In this document: positions 25,987-34,805 of the stretch, one piece after another
How positions within the stretch are numbered: position 1 is the first letter of the stretch
Layout: each line of letters opens with the position of its first letter
Assembly (NCBI RefSeq): GCF_023516435.1
Contig: NZ_CP097332.1
Span: 2,604,001-2,668,000, forward strand
Source: Jatrophihabitans telluris
GTDB taxonomy: Bacteria; Actinomycetota; Actinomycetes; Mycobacteriales; Jatrophihabitantaceae
Direction: 5' to 3'
DNA length: 64,000 nt
Translations under genes and position numbers: made by a program
Notes under the pieces: generated by a model
What the model saw: only the letters and a program-made list of their open reading frames with translations
Database searches by the model: none
Told to the model about the DNA's origin: nothing

Positions 25987-26619
25987 TCACACGGGAGGTC
26001 GTGGGTCGTACTGGATTCCGCGCCGCACCGCCCTGGCGCGTTCGGCTCCCGCGAATCGAGCGACGAGGTGCAGGGCCATGTCGATGCCGGCGCTGACGCC
26101 CGCGCTGGTGATGAGGTCGCCATCGTCGACGAACCGTGCATCGACGTCAGTGATGATGGTGGGATCAAGCTCGGACAGCGTGTTCAGCGATGCCCAGTGG
26201 GTGGTCGCCCGCCTTCCCGTCAGCAGGCCTGCTGCGGCGTAGACGAGGCTTCCGGTGCACACCGAGGCGATGAGCGGAACACACGACCGCTGCGCCCGAA
26301 CCCAGTCCAGATGCTCAGGGTCGCGAAGCAGTCGGCGGGTGCCGGGGCCGCCCGGATGGATAAGAACATCGAGCGCAGGAGCGTTATCCAATGAGTGATG
26401 CGCGCCGAGGCGGAGGTTCTTGGCACCGGTGGCATCTGCGCCGCCTGGGGAGAGGCAGGAAATGCTCCAGCCGTCCTCCGGATGCTGTTGTGTCCAGTAG
26501 GCAAGCACTTCCCAGGGGCCGACGGCGTCCAGTTCCTCGACTCCGTCGAACAGCAGCAGCCCGATCTGCCGGTGCGCCTCCGTGGTGTCACCACTGAGCT
26601 TGCTCATTGGAGCAGACAT
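25987..26619 (-). CDS. DJ-1/PfpI family protein (isonitrile hydratase-like)
   Basis: A 210-aa glutamine-amidotransferase-like fold: GLLLFDGVEELDAVGPWEVL near residues 18-37, the IHPGGPGTRR segment and the nucleophile-elbow Cys in SVCTGSLVYAAAG (about residue 121). The E-D-x-G-P-W start and CTG elbow match the isonitrile hydratase/ThiJ subgroup without an AraC domain. The ATG at 26619 has GGAGG 6 nt upstream. Divergent from the LuxR ATPase regulator (156 bp apart), which may control it. Confidence 0.85.
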   Translation of the reverse strand: MSAPMSKLSGDTTEAHRQIGLLLFDGVEELDAVGPWEVLAYWTQQHPEDGWSISCLSPGGADATGAKNLRLGAHHSLDNAPALDVLIHPGGPGTRRLLRDPEHLDWVRAQRSCVPLIASVCTGSLVYAAAGLLTGRRATTHWASLNTLSELDPTIITDVDARFVDDGDLITSAGVSAGIDMALHLVARFAGAERARAVRRGIQYDPRPPV

Positions 26620-26774
26620 TGCGCGCCTCCTGGCGTGGCCGCTGGTGCGGGTCGGGATCGAGTGCGGTCTTTGCTGGTTGCCAGCCTCGCCACTTGCGAA
26701 GCCGGTCGCCCCGGCCAAAGTGCCGGGTTGTCCGGCCGGCCCCTCCGGCTCTTCCTGCGGGGTACGGTCACGGC

Positions 26775-29498
26775 GTGATCGTGGGCCGCGAGCGGGAGCT
26801 GACACTCCTTACCGAGACGGTCGAAGCGGCCGGGCACGGGGCGGCCGGCAGCGTCGTGGTGCGCGGCGAGCCGGGGATCGGCAAGACCGCGCTCCTGGAC
26901 GAGGTCGTGCGCCTGACCGAGGCGGCGACCGTTCTGCGGACGCGTGGTCTCGAGGTCGAGGCGCCGCTGCCGTACGCGGCGCTGCACCGGCTGCTGCGCC
27001 CACTGACGAGGCTGCTGTCCCAGCTTCCGCCGCCACAGGCACGGGCGATGCGGATGGCGTTCGGTGAGGAGGACGGACCCGCCGTAGAGCCATTTCTGAT
27101 CGGGGTGGCGACCTTGACAGTGTTGACCGCGGCCGCGGAGGAGCAACTCGTGCTGTGCGTCGTCGACGACGCACATTGGCTGGACCCGGCCACCGCGGAC
27201 GCGCTGCTGTTCTGTGCCCGACGGATCGGGGCCGACCGCGTCGCCATGATGTTCGCAACCCGCGACGGCGCAGCAGACTGGTTTGAGGATCAGGACCTGG
27301 CCGCGATCACCCTGACCGGGCTCACTTCGGATGCCGCGCAGGCGCTGCTCGACGCACAAGTGGGCACGACCCTCGCCGAGGAGGTGACCCAGCGGCTCAT
27401 CTCCGAAACGCGGGGCAACCCGTTGGCACTGCTCGAGCTGCCGACGGAATTGAGCACCGCTCAGCTGCACGGAGCATCTCCGCTGCCCGTCCAGTTCCAC
27501 GTGACGGCACGGCTGGAACGAGTCTTTCTCGAACGAAGCCGGAGCCAGCCTGGCGAGGTGCGGTCGTTCCTGTTGCTCGCCGCTGCCGACGACACGGGCG
27601 ATCTCGTCGTCCTGAAGTCCGCCGCGGCACACCTGGGCCTGACTGAGCAGGTATGGGAAGCCGCGGTAAACTCCGGGCTGCTCGAGGCCGACACGAGCGC
27701 TGGCGCTGTTTCCCTGCGGCATCCGCTGGTGCGCTCGGCGATCTACCAGGCGGCCACCAGTGCGGAACGGCGCCGCATCCACCTCGCACTGGCTGACGCG
27801 TTCGCCGCGATCGGGGACGCCGACCGCGAGGTGTGGCAGCGCTCCGCTGCAGCCGAAGGCCCGGACGACGGCGTGGCTGCCGCCCTGGAAATCGTCGGGT
27901 CTCGGGCGCAACGCCGCGGCGCGCACGTGTCCGCCCTCGCAGCTTTCGAACGTGCGGCAGCCTTGTGCGCCGACCCGGCACGCCGTGCGGCTCTCACCTT
28001 CGCGGCCGCCCGCAGCGCCTGGGCGTGCGGTCAGGTCGGCCCGGCCCGGACCTTCCTGGCCACGGCCGAGGAGACCGCTACCGAGCCTGCGCTGCTGGCG
28101 GACATGGCGCGGTTACGGGGCCACATCGAGGTCAACCTCGGCTCGGCGACACTTGCGCACCGGATCTTCGTCGAAACCGCCAACGCTGTTCGTGGCAATG
28201 ACCCGCAGCGAGCCTTGGAGGTGGGCGTGCTCGCGGCGACCTTGCGCACCTACGGCGCGGACAGTGGCTCTCGGCTGCCTGCGGCCGACCTGGGTGCAGC
28301 CGCGGCGGGAGATTCGGCGCGAACCCGGTGCCTGAAGCAGATGCTGGCAGCGATGACCCTGACCGCCGAGGGGAGTTGGTCCGGCGCGGTTGACGCCCTG
28401 AACCAGGCGCTCGCGATCGGCGAGGAGGTCGATGACCGCGAGGTGTTGTGGAATCTCGGCAACGCCGCCCTGCAGCTGGGTGACGACGACGCGCAGCTGC
28501 GTTTCTACTCACTTGCCCTGTCCCGGGCACGCGAGGCGGGAGCGGTCACGGCCGTGATCTACGCACTGCAGCGGCTGTGCTTCAGCCATTACCTCGCCGG
28601 GGACCTGATCGCGGTACGCAGCGCCGCCGAGGAAGCCCTCTCACTCGGATCAGGCATGGGGCAGCCGGCCGTGACCGCCCCTCCCACCGCATGGCTGACC
28701 TTGCTCGCCGCCACTCAGGGCAGTGACACCTATGAGCAGCTCCTACGTGAACTCGAGCAGGCCGCCGCGTCGAGCTCGCTCGGCATCCTCACCGACCCCG
28801 TGCACGATCTCACCCGCTGGGCCAAGGGTGTTCGCGCTGCATCGACCGGGGACAGGTCCGGCGCGCTGCACCACCTGAGTCGGTTCCGCCTTCCCGCGCT
28901 GAGCCGCATGGCCGCGGTGGAGCGCTTCGACGCTGCGGTTCGCGCCGAAGAAGCCGAGCTTGTCCGGGGTTGGGCCGACGAGCTGGCCTCATTCGCCGAG
29001 GCGACTGGCCGATCCTGGGCGTTCGCGACGGCTGCCTACGGACGCGCCCTCACGACTGAGGGCACGCAGGCGGACACATTTTTCCAGGAAGCGCTCTCGC
29101 AGCACGAACGAGCCGGGCGTCCGTTGGACCAGGCTCGCGCCCAGTTGGCTTACGGCGAGTGGCTGCGCCGAGCCCAGCGCCGCGTCGACGCCCGCCGCCA
29201 CCTTCGGCACGCCCTGGAGTCCTTCGAGGATGCAAGGGTCGAGGCGCTCGCGGACCGGGCAACCCAGGAGCTGCGCGCATCCGGCGAAACCGCGCGCAAG
29301 CGCGACCCGTCCACGCTCGTGAAGCTGACACCGATGGAGCTGAAGATCGCCCAGCTGGTGAGCTCAGGACTGTCCAACAAGGACGTAGCGGCCCAGATCT
29401 GGGTCTCCCCCAGGACCGTTGCCTTCCACCTGCGCAACATCTTCACCAAGGCTGGCGTCACCTCCCGCGGCGCGCTGGCTCAACTCGACTTCGCCTAG
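26775..29498 (+). CDS. LuxR-family regulator with N-terminal AAA ATPase (LAL type)
   Basis: A 907-aa protein. Walker A GEPGIGKT at residues 32-39, Walker B VVDDAHWLD at about 129-137, a long TPR-like helical middle (about 350-830) and a C-terminal LuxR HTH (LTPMELKIAQLVSSGLSNKD then VSPRTVAFHLRNIFTKAGV) at about 850-900. LAL proteins integrate a ligand and ATP to activate transcription. The GTG at 26775 starts the VIVGRERE block that normally opens the family. Likely targets are the hydrolase and efflux genes downstream, and the divergent PfpI gene. Confidence 0.9.
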   Translation: MIVGRERELTLLTETVEAAGHGAAGSVVVRGEPGIGKTALLDEVVRLTEAATVLRTRGLEVEAPLPYAALHRLLRPLTRLLSQLPPPQARAMRMAFGEEDGPAVEPFLIGVATLTVLTAAAEEQLVLCVVDDAHWLDPATADALLFCARRIGADRVAMMFATRDGAADWFEDQDLAAITLTGLTSDAAQALLDAQVGTTLAEEVTQRLISETRGNPLALLELPTELSTAQLHGASPLPVQFHVTARLERVFLERSRSQPGEVRSFLLLAAADDTGDLVVLKSAAAHLGLTEQVWEAAVNSGLLEADTSAGAVSLRHPLVRSAIYQAATSAERRRIHLALADAFAAIGDADREVWQRSAAAEGPDDGVAAALEIVGSRAQRRGAHVSALAAFERAAALCADPARRAALTFAAARSAWACGQVGPARTFLATAEETATEPALLADMARLRGHIEVNLGSATLAHRIFVETANAVRGNDPQRALEVGVLAATLRTYGADSGSRLPAADLGAAAAGDSARTRCLKQMLAAMTLTAEGSWSGAVDALNQALAIGEEVDDREVLWNLGNAALQLGDDDAQLRFYSLALSRAREAGAVTAVIYALQRLCFSHYLAGDLIAVRSAAEEALSLGSGMGQPAVTAPPTAWLTLLAATQGSDTYEQLLRELEQAAASSSLGILTDPVHDLTRWAKGVRAASTGDRSGALHHLSRFRLPALSRMAAVERFDAAVRAEEAELVRGWADELASFAEATGRSWAFATAAYGRALTTEGTQADTFFQEALSQHERAGRPLDQARAQLAYGEWLRRAQRRVDARRHLRHALESFEDARVEALADRATQELRASGETARKRDPSTLVKLTPMELKIAQLVSSGLSNKDVAAQIWVSPRTVAFHLRNIFTKAGVTSRGALAQLDFA

Positions 29499-29615
29499 CC
29501 GGGACACCCGCCGGCACACCCCGCATCCCGGCCATCTGACCGGGGTGAGCAATCCCATTCACGGCCACGCTCGGCAGCAGTGCATCAGCCATCACTGCGA
29601 GAGAGCGAGGCCGCC

Positions 29616-30980
29616 ATGAACGTCGACATCCATCCCACCCAAAGCAGCGACACGCAAGCGTCAACGCGGGTGCGCCGGGCCGTGCCCGTGGCGGGGGTGA
29701 TCGTCGGCTCGCTCGCTGCCGGAGTCGTCACCGCTCTGGTGCTCACCCTGGTGGTCTTCCCGGGCGGAACCGAGAGCGTCATCACCGGCTCGATCCTGAG
29801 CGCCTTCGGCATCGGCTGGGCGATGATGGCCGCGCTGTCCGTCCGATTCACCGCGCAGCCCCAACGCTGGACCACGGTTCCTGCGCTCGTCATGGGCGTC
29901 TCCGGTGTGGGGCTCATGGTCAGCTCCCCGCAGAACACGACCTTGACCGACCTCAACTGGGTGTGGCCGCCGGCGATGCTCGCGCTCGCGGTCTGGATGT
30001 TCGCGCAGATGCGCCGCCGCCTGCACGGAAAGGGTCGCTGGCTCCTCACCCCCGTCCTAGTCGTCCTCGCCGCCACAACCATCGGCGCCACCGTCGAAAA
30101 TGTCGCCGAGGTCCGAATCGACCACACCTACCCGGCTCCCGGCAAGCTTTACGACGTCGGCGGCCGTCGCCTGCACATCGACTGCGAGGGCCACGGCGGT
30201 CCCACCGTGGTGCTGTTCAACGGCCTCGGCGAGATCTCGGCCACCTGGGCCCGCATCACCAGCGAGGTCAGCCTGACGACCCGGGTGTGCGCCTACGACC
30301 GCGCCGGCCAGGGGTGGAGCGACGACACCAAGAGCCCCCAGGACGGCGTCGCCGCGGCCCGTGACCTGCACGCCCTACTCGCCGCAGCCGGCGAACCCGG
30401 CCCCTACATCCTGGCCGGGCACTCCACCGGCGGCCCCTACGCACTCACCTATGCCGCGCAATACCCGCAGCAGGTCGCCGGCATGGTGCTGCTGGACAGC
30501 TCAAGCCCCGAGCAGATGACCAGCATCCCAAGCTACGCGGGCCAGTACGCCCTGGCCCTGCGACGCGGCCTGGCGTTCCTGCCGACGCTGACCCGGATCG
30601 GTCTCGGCTCGCTGTTCAGCTCCGGAGCAGGCCTGCCGGCCGACTCGATCGGCCGCGCCCAGGCGATGACGTCCACCGCACGCGCCGCCTGCAACGGGCG
30701 CGACGAAATCTCGATGATCCCGACCGTGTTCCGCCAGGCCCAGACACTCACCTCGCTGCACAGTCGGCCGCTCGCGGTGCTGACCACCTCCGCCTCCCTC
30801 GGCACGGACGGGTGGAAAGCCGCCCAGGACAAGCTCGCCGCCCTGTCCGCCAACCACCTGCACCGCGACGTCGAATCCACCCACGCCGGTCTCATCACCG
30901 ACGAGCGCCCCGCCGCAGAGTCGGCGCACGCCATCGCCGAGGTCATCGCCTCGGTCCGAACCGGCTCGCCACTGCGCTGA
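29616..30980 (+). CDS. membrane-anchored alpha/beta hydrolase
   Basis: A 454-aa protein. Four TM helices in residues 22-155, then a periplasm-facing hydrolase domain: GLGEISATW oxyanion region, the elbow GHSTGGPYAL (Ser at about 272) and a C-terminal His in ESTHAGLITD. The hydrolase core resembles proline iminopeptidase/hydrolase-4 proteins. It follows the LuxR regulator by 117 nt and precedes the efflux pump by 44 nt, consistent with one regulon. Substrate unknown. Confidence 0.82.
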   Translation: MNVDIHPTQSSDTQASTRVRRAVPVAGVIVGSLAAGVVTALVLTLVVFPGGTESVITGSILSAFGIGWAMMAALSVRFTAQPQRWTTVPALVMGVSGVGLMVSSPQNTTLTDLNWVWPPAMLALAVWMFAQMRRRLHGKGRWLLTPVLVVLAATTIGATVENVAEVRIDHTYPAPGKLYDVGGRRLHIDCEGHGGPTVVLFNGLGEISATWARITSEVSLTTRVCAYDRAGQGWSDDTKSPQDGVAAARDLHALLAAAGEPGPYILAGHSTGGPYALTYAAQYPQQVAGMVLLDSSSPEQMTSIPSYAGQYALALRRGLAFLPTLTRIGLGSLFSSGAGLPADSIGRAQAMTSTARAACNGRDEISMIPTVFRQAQTLTSLHSRPLAVLTTSASLGTDGWKAAQDKLAALSANHLHRDVESTHAGLITDERPAAESAHAIAEVIASVRTGSPLR

Positions 30981-31024
30981 CCACCTGACCACCACCCACC
31001 GAACACTGTCCCGAAGGAGTTCCG

Positions 31025-32485
31025 ATGTCCCACCACGCCGCACAACCCGAGACCCGCGCCGGCACCCACCCGGAAGAGCACGCGCCGAGGAAATCCTGGG
31101 CCCTGCTCGCCGTCGCCCTGGCCGCCCAGATCCTCGTCGTTCTGGACATCTCCGTCGTCAACACCGCCCTGCCCACCATCGGAAGCGACCTGCACCTGAG
31201 CGGCACCAACCTGCAATGGCTGGTCACCGCCTACCTCATGATGTCCGGCGGCGGACTGCTGCTCGGGGGCCGCATCGCAGACCTGATCTCGCGACGCAGC
31301 GTCTTCCTGACCGGCCTGACCCTGTTCACCCTCGCCTCCATCGGCAGCGGATTCGCGAACAGCGGCACCCAGCTCTTCGCGGCCCGCGCCGTGCAGGGCC
31401 TCAGCGCCGCCCTTCTTACCCCGTCCGCGCTGTCGCTGATCACGACCACCTACGCCGGCGCCCAACGCAAAGCCGCCCTCGCCCTGTGGGGCGCCGTCGG
31501 AAGCCTCGGCATCGCAGCCGGCGTCCTCGTCGGCGGCGCCGTCACCACCTGGACCAACTGGCACTTCATTTTCTGGATCAACGGCCCCATCGGCTTGGTC
31601 GCTCTGCTCGTCGGATCGCGCATCATCGCCAAGCAGCCCGGCTCGCACCCGCACCTGCGGGACTTCGACCTCCCCGGCGCCCTGGCCGTCATCAGCGGCC
31701 TCGCGATCCTGGTCTACGCACTCGGCGGCACCTCCCAGCACGGCTGGTGGTCGGCCCACACCGCAATCGCATTCGCCGCATCCGCCGCGGCCTTCGCAAC
31801 GTTTCTCAAGCTCGAGCGCCGGGCGGACAAGCCGCTGTTCCCGCCGCACGTGTGGAAGCTCAACGCCCTGGTCTCAGGCACCGCGGTCATGCTCGGCGTC
31901 ACCGGTTTGCTGGTCGGCACGGTCTTCCTCACCTCCATCTTCCTGCAGACCGTGCTCGGGTTCTCAGCCGTGAAGACGGGCGTCGCGTTCCTGCCGTTCG
32001 CGCTTGCCATCACCGTCGGCACGATCGTGGCGCGGCATCTGCTCGGCCACCTGTCGCCTCGCGTCATCGCCGCCACAGGCCTCGTCATCGCCGTCGTCGC
32101 TTCGCTCGCGCTGTCCACCGCCACGAGTGGTGCGCAGTTCGCGACGGACATACTTCCCGGACTATGCGCCCTCGGGCTCGGAGTCGGCATGGTCTTCGTC
32201 CCGGTCTCGGTGACCTCGATGTCCGGCATCCCCGCCTCGCACGCTGGCGTGGCCTCCGGATTTCTGATGACCGGACACGAGATCGGCGCCGCCCTGGGAG
32301 TCGCCGTCCTGTCCGCCGTCGCTAGCACCGCAGGAACGCTGACCACAGCCGCCGGCGCCGCGGACGCGTACTCCCGTGGCTTCATCGGCGCCGCCGTCAT
32401 GGCGGCCGTCGTCGCGGTCTTCGCACTGGTCCGGATGCCCGCCACACGAGCCACAGACGGCGGCGGCCACCTCACCATGCACTGA
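31025..32485 (+). CDS. MFS drug efflux transporter, DHA2 (EmrB/QacA) family, 14 TM
   Basis: A 486-aa protein. The N-terminal motif D1-like LVVLDISVVNTALPTIGSDL and motif A-like GGRIADLISRRSVFLTG between TM2 and TM3 identify MFS; about 14 hydrophobic segments indicate DHA2. Motif C-like GIAAGVLVGGAVTTW is in TM5. Role: proton-driven export of hydrophobic compounds. GAAGGAG precedes the ATG. It lies downstream of the LuxR ATPase and membrane hydrolase, suggesting a detoxification unit. Confidence 0.9.
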   Translation: MSHHAAQPETRAGTHPEEHAPRKSWALLAVALAAQILVVLDISVVNTALPTIGSDLHLSGTNLQWLVTAYLMMSGGGLLLGGRIADLISRRSVFLTGLTLFTLASIGSGFANSGTQLFAARAVQGLSAALLTPSALSLITTTYAGAQRKAALALWGAVGSLGIAAGVLVGGAVTTWTNWHFIFWINGPIGLVALLVGSRIIAKQPGSHPHLRDFDLPGALAVISGLAILVYALGGTSQHGWWSAHTAIAFAASAAAFATFLKLERRADKPLFPPHVWKLNALVSGTAVMLGVTGLLVGTVFLTSIFLQTVLGFSAVKTGVAFLPFALAITVGTIVARHLLGHLSPRVIAATGLVIAVVASLALSTATSGAQFATDILPGLCALGLGVGMVFVPVSVTSMSGIPASHAGVASGFLMTGHEIGAALGVAVLSAVASTAGTLTTAAGAADAYSRGFIGAAVMAAVVAVFALVRMPATRATDGGGHLTMH

Positions 32486-32659
32486 CATTCATCGCGCAGA
32501 CCGGGCCCGGAAGCTTCACGAGACGCTTCCAGACCCGGTCTACGTCCGCGACGGATAACGCAGCCGAGCCTGGCAATTCCGCCGGAGCGATGAGGGGCGT
32601 TCCGCGCGAAGCTAATAGCACCTCGCCACGACAGGGTGGCGCCGCCGAAGGAGCCGGAC

Positions 32660-32998
32660 ATGACCGAGTCCATTTCCACGACGTGGAGCGACGAGCGCGA
32701 CGCCGCATTCTTCGGCATCACCACGGAGCTGGCCGCAGGCTTCGACAAAGACACCGCCCTCCTGGCCAGCGTCCTCGCAGGCAACGACCTGACCGAGCAG
32801 ATCGAAAGAGTGCTCGATGACTTGCTCGTGGCCGAGTCGTGGGAACCGCTGGCCCTGCGGTCCATCGCCCGCTCCGCGCCGCATGATCGCGACCTCGTCG
32901 CTGTGCCGGTCACCGCGAGCCGCATGACAGCAGTGCCCGATGACCCACAGCGACCTAGCTGTGACGTGGTGGATCAATCGAGGAGCGTATTGCCGTGA
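32660..32998 (+). CDS. hypothetical protein, 112 aa
   Basis: AAGGAG lies 6 nt before the ATG at 32660. Residues 1-70 are acidic and helical (DERDAAFFGITTELAAGFDK, ERVLDDLLVAESW); the tail from about 75 is basic/proline-rich and looks less natural, so a late frameshift is possible. The stop overlaps the GTG start of the CPYC flavoprotein (GTGA), so they are cotranscribed. No family recognised. Confidence 0.5.
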   Translation: MTESISTTWSDERDAAFFGITTELAAGFDKDTALLASVLAGNDLTEQIERVLDDLLVAESWEPLALRSIARSAPHDRDLVAVPVTASRMTAVPDDPQRPSCDVVDQSRSVLP

Positions 32999-33930
32999 AC
33001 GAGGTTGACGTAGTTGTAGTCGGCGGCGGGGCCGCCGGACTGTCCGCAGCGCTGGTGTTGGCTCGAGCACGCCGCAACATCCTCGTCATCGATGCCGGAT
33101 CGCCGCGCAACGCGCCGGCTGCCCACATGCACGGTTTCCTCTCCCGCGACGGCTTCCCGCCCGCCGAACTGCTCACCGTCGCGCGGGCCGAGATCACCGG
33201 CTACGGCGGCAAGTTCGTCACGGGCACCGTCACCGACGTAGCGCCCACCGGCACATCCGGGTTCTCACTCTCGGTGTCCGATGGGCAGCCGATCACCGCC
33301 CGCCGGCTCCTGGTGGCCACCGGCCTGCGCGACGAACTCCCCACCATCCCCGGTCTCGCCGACCGATGGGCCCGCGACGTGCTGCACTGCCCGTACTGCC
33401 ACGGCTACGAGGTCCGCGACCAGCGCCTCGCCGTGCTCGGCTCGACCCTCGAGGCAGTGAAATTCACGCAGATCGTTCGGCAATGGTCCTACGACGTCGT
33501 CCTCTTCGCTGCACCAGGAACGTTGTCGACGTCCGCTCGCCACCAGTTGCGTGCACGGTCGATCGGCATCGTGGAGGACGAGGTCACCCGCATCGTGGTC
33601 GAGAACGATCAACTGCGTGGCGTCGAGGTAGGCGGCGGACGCGTGTTCGCGCGGGACGCCGTCTTCGTCCCGCCTCGGTTCGTGCCGAACAATCATCTAC
33701 TCACGACGTTGAACTGCCCCGTCGACGACGCCGGCTGGGTAGTCGCCGATAGCACCGGCCGGACCAGCGTCGCCGGCGTCTGGGTCGCGGGAAACGTCGT
33801 GAACCCCCGCGCCCAAGTCATCACAGCGGCAGGCGAAGGATCGGCCGCGGCAATCGCGATCAACGCCGACCTAGTCGAGGAGGACATTCGCGACGCAGTC
33901 CGGAACCTTGATCTCAAACACCTCGTCTGA
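32995..33930 (+). CDS. thioredoxin-reductase-like FAD/NAD(P) oxidoreductase (copy 2)
   Basis: A 311-aa paralogue of the 22627 protein with the same landmarks: GGGAAGLSAAL FAD motif (residues 9-19), NAPAAHMHGFLSRDG, redox CPYC in LHCPYCHGYEV, and AGNVVNPRAQVITAAGEG. The GTG start overlaps the preceding gene's stop. Two near copies within 10.4 kb imply duplication or separate recruitment of the same redox module; here the neighbour is a 112-aa protein rather than an XRE-cupin regulator. Confidence 0.88.
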   Translation: MNEVDVVVVGGGAAGLSAALVLARARRNILVIDAGSPRNAPAAHMHGFLSRDGFPPAELLTVARAEITGYGGKFVTGTVTDVAPTGTSGFSLSVSDGQPITARRLLVATGLRDELPTIPGLADRWARDVLHCPYCHGYEVRDQRLAVLGSTLEAVKFTQIVRQWSYDVVLFAAPGTLSTSARHQLRARSIGIVEDEVTRIVVENDQLRGVEVGGGRVFARDAVFVPPRFVPNNHLLTTLNCPVDDAGWVVADSTGRTSVAGVWVAGNVVNPRAQVITAAGEGSAAAIAINADLVEEDIRDAVRNLDLKHLV

Positions 33931-34250
33931 TCACGCCCCGTCCCGCTCCTCCAGTCGTCGCTGAGCAGAGAGACACGGGTGCGAGTGGTGAATGGCAGCA
34001 GAGCGAGCCGGGCCTGATTCGGCTCCTGCACGCGATCCTTGTCTCAGGAGCGGCCATCTCGCGTGCCGAGCACGAGCCACGTCTACGCGGGACGTTGTCG
34101 GACGACGCCTTCGCGCCGCGCGTCGTCTTGTGCAAGACGCCTTTGACGACGAGCCCTACATACCCGCGGTAGTGGTCACCGAGTCGTGCGAGCCCTCCTC
34201 CCCGGCATTCGCGGAGCCTTGCGCTCGCCGAAGCATGACTGCGCCGGTCA

Positions 34251-34268
34251 GTGCAACCGACGTGCAAC
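34251..34268 (+). repeat. GTGCAAC pair, 11-bp spacing (copy 3)
   Basis: GTGCAACCGACGTGCAAC; it differs from copy 1 at 18831 by one base and lies 332 bp from the 34600 core. Confidence 0.45.
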
Positions 34269-34386
34269 ACCACGATCGCCGCACCGTGTAGGAACACGAC
34301 CTAGATAACGACCGGCATGCGGGCGACACCATCGACATCGGCCAGAGCGACCGGGCGCTCGAAACGCGGCCTGCGCCCGGGCTGGC

Positions 34387-34404
34387 CTTGCACGCTTGTT
34401 GCAC
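34387..34404 (-). repeat. GTGCAAC pair, 11-bp spacing (copy 4)
   Basis: Plus-strand CTTGCACGCTTGTTGCAC; the first heptamer has one mismatch, the 11-bp spacing is kept, and it is 196 bp from the 34600 core. Confidence 0.4.
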
Positions 34405-34556
34405 GGCAGCCGATTGGATCCAGATGGGCGACTGAATTCGAGCTGCTTCGGGCGCTCAGAGCGCCTGAAACTTGGGGTTCCGGCGCTTCGTTTCCCAGAT
34501 CATGAATGGCGATGAGCACTACACATTGCGTTCAGTGGTCGCGGAGGGCACAAAAT

Positions 34557-34595
34557 AAGGCCCGGAACCGCTGGAGACCAGCAATTCCGGGCCTT
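34557..34595 (-). terminator. rho-independent terminator, minus-strand direction
   Basis: An 11-bp perfect stem (AAGGCCCGGAA / TTCCGGGCCTT) with an inner CTGG/CCAG pairing is followed on the minus strand by TTATTTT. It is placed where a terminator of a minus-strand tRNA ending at 34600 would be expected. Confidence 0.7.
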
Positions 34596-34599
34596 CTAG

Positions 34600-34626
34600 G
34601 TGGGCGATACTGGGATTGAACCAGTG
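34600..34626. repeat. second copy of the 27-bp tRNA-Val attachment core
   Basis: Identical to 19857-19883 and in the same orientation. Only the T-arm and acceptor part is present, so this is a tRNA fragment, not a gene. It overlaps a 9-bp inverted repeat (CAGTGACGC / GCGTCACTG, 34622-34649) and lies 180 bp upstream of the integrase gene. Confidence 0.75.
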
Positions 34627-34805
34627 ACGCCCATCGGTAAGCGTCACTGTTCTCACTTCCCGCTGGTACGCGGTTTCCTCCAACGAGACAGGCGATTTCT
34701 CGCCCGTCGCGCAAACAGTAACGCGTGACTCTAGTACACGCAAGGGGACACGGATAGACTCTGTATCGGGCACGCACAGGGCACGCCCGGAGACGGAGAA
34801 ACGGG

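Larger units (their letters stand above)
33931..34556. other. 626-bp intergenic stretch
   Basis: No gene is supported here. It holds two GTGCAAC-type pairs (34251, 34387) and leads into a terminator and the tRNA-derived core at 34600. Codon signal is weak in all frames. Confidence 0.5.

Noticed and set aside
26604-27926. 440-codon minus-strand frame
   Set aside because: Shadow of the LuxR ATPase gene, which has Walker motifs and an HTH.
30533-31849. 438-codon minus-strand frame
   Set aside because: Shadow of the hydrolase and MFS genes; low-complexity Gly/Glu/Gln product.
34600-34680. Possible second complete tRNA-Val
   Set aside because: Only the T-arm and acceptor strand match; the anticodon arm and 5' half are absent, replaced by an inverted repeat.
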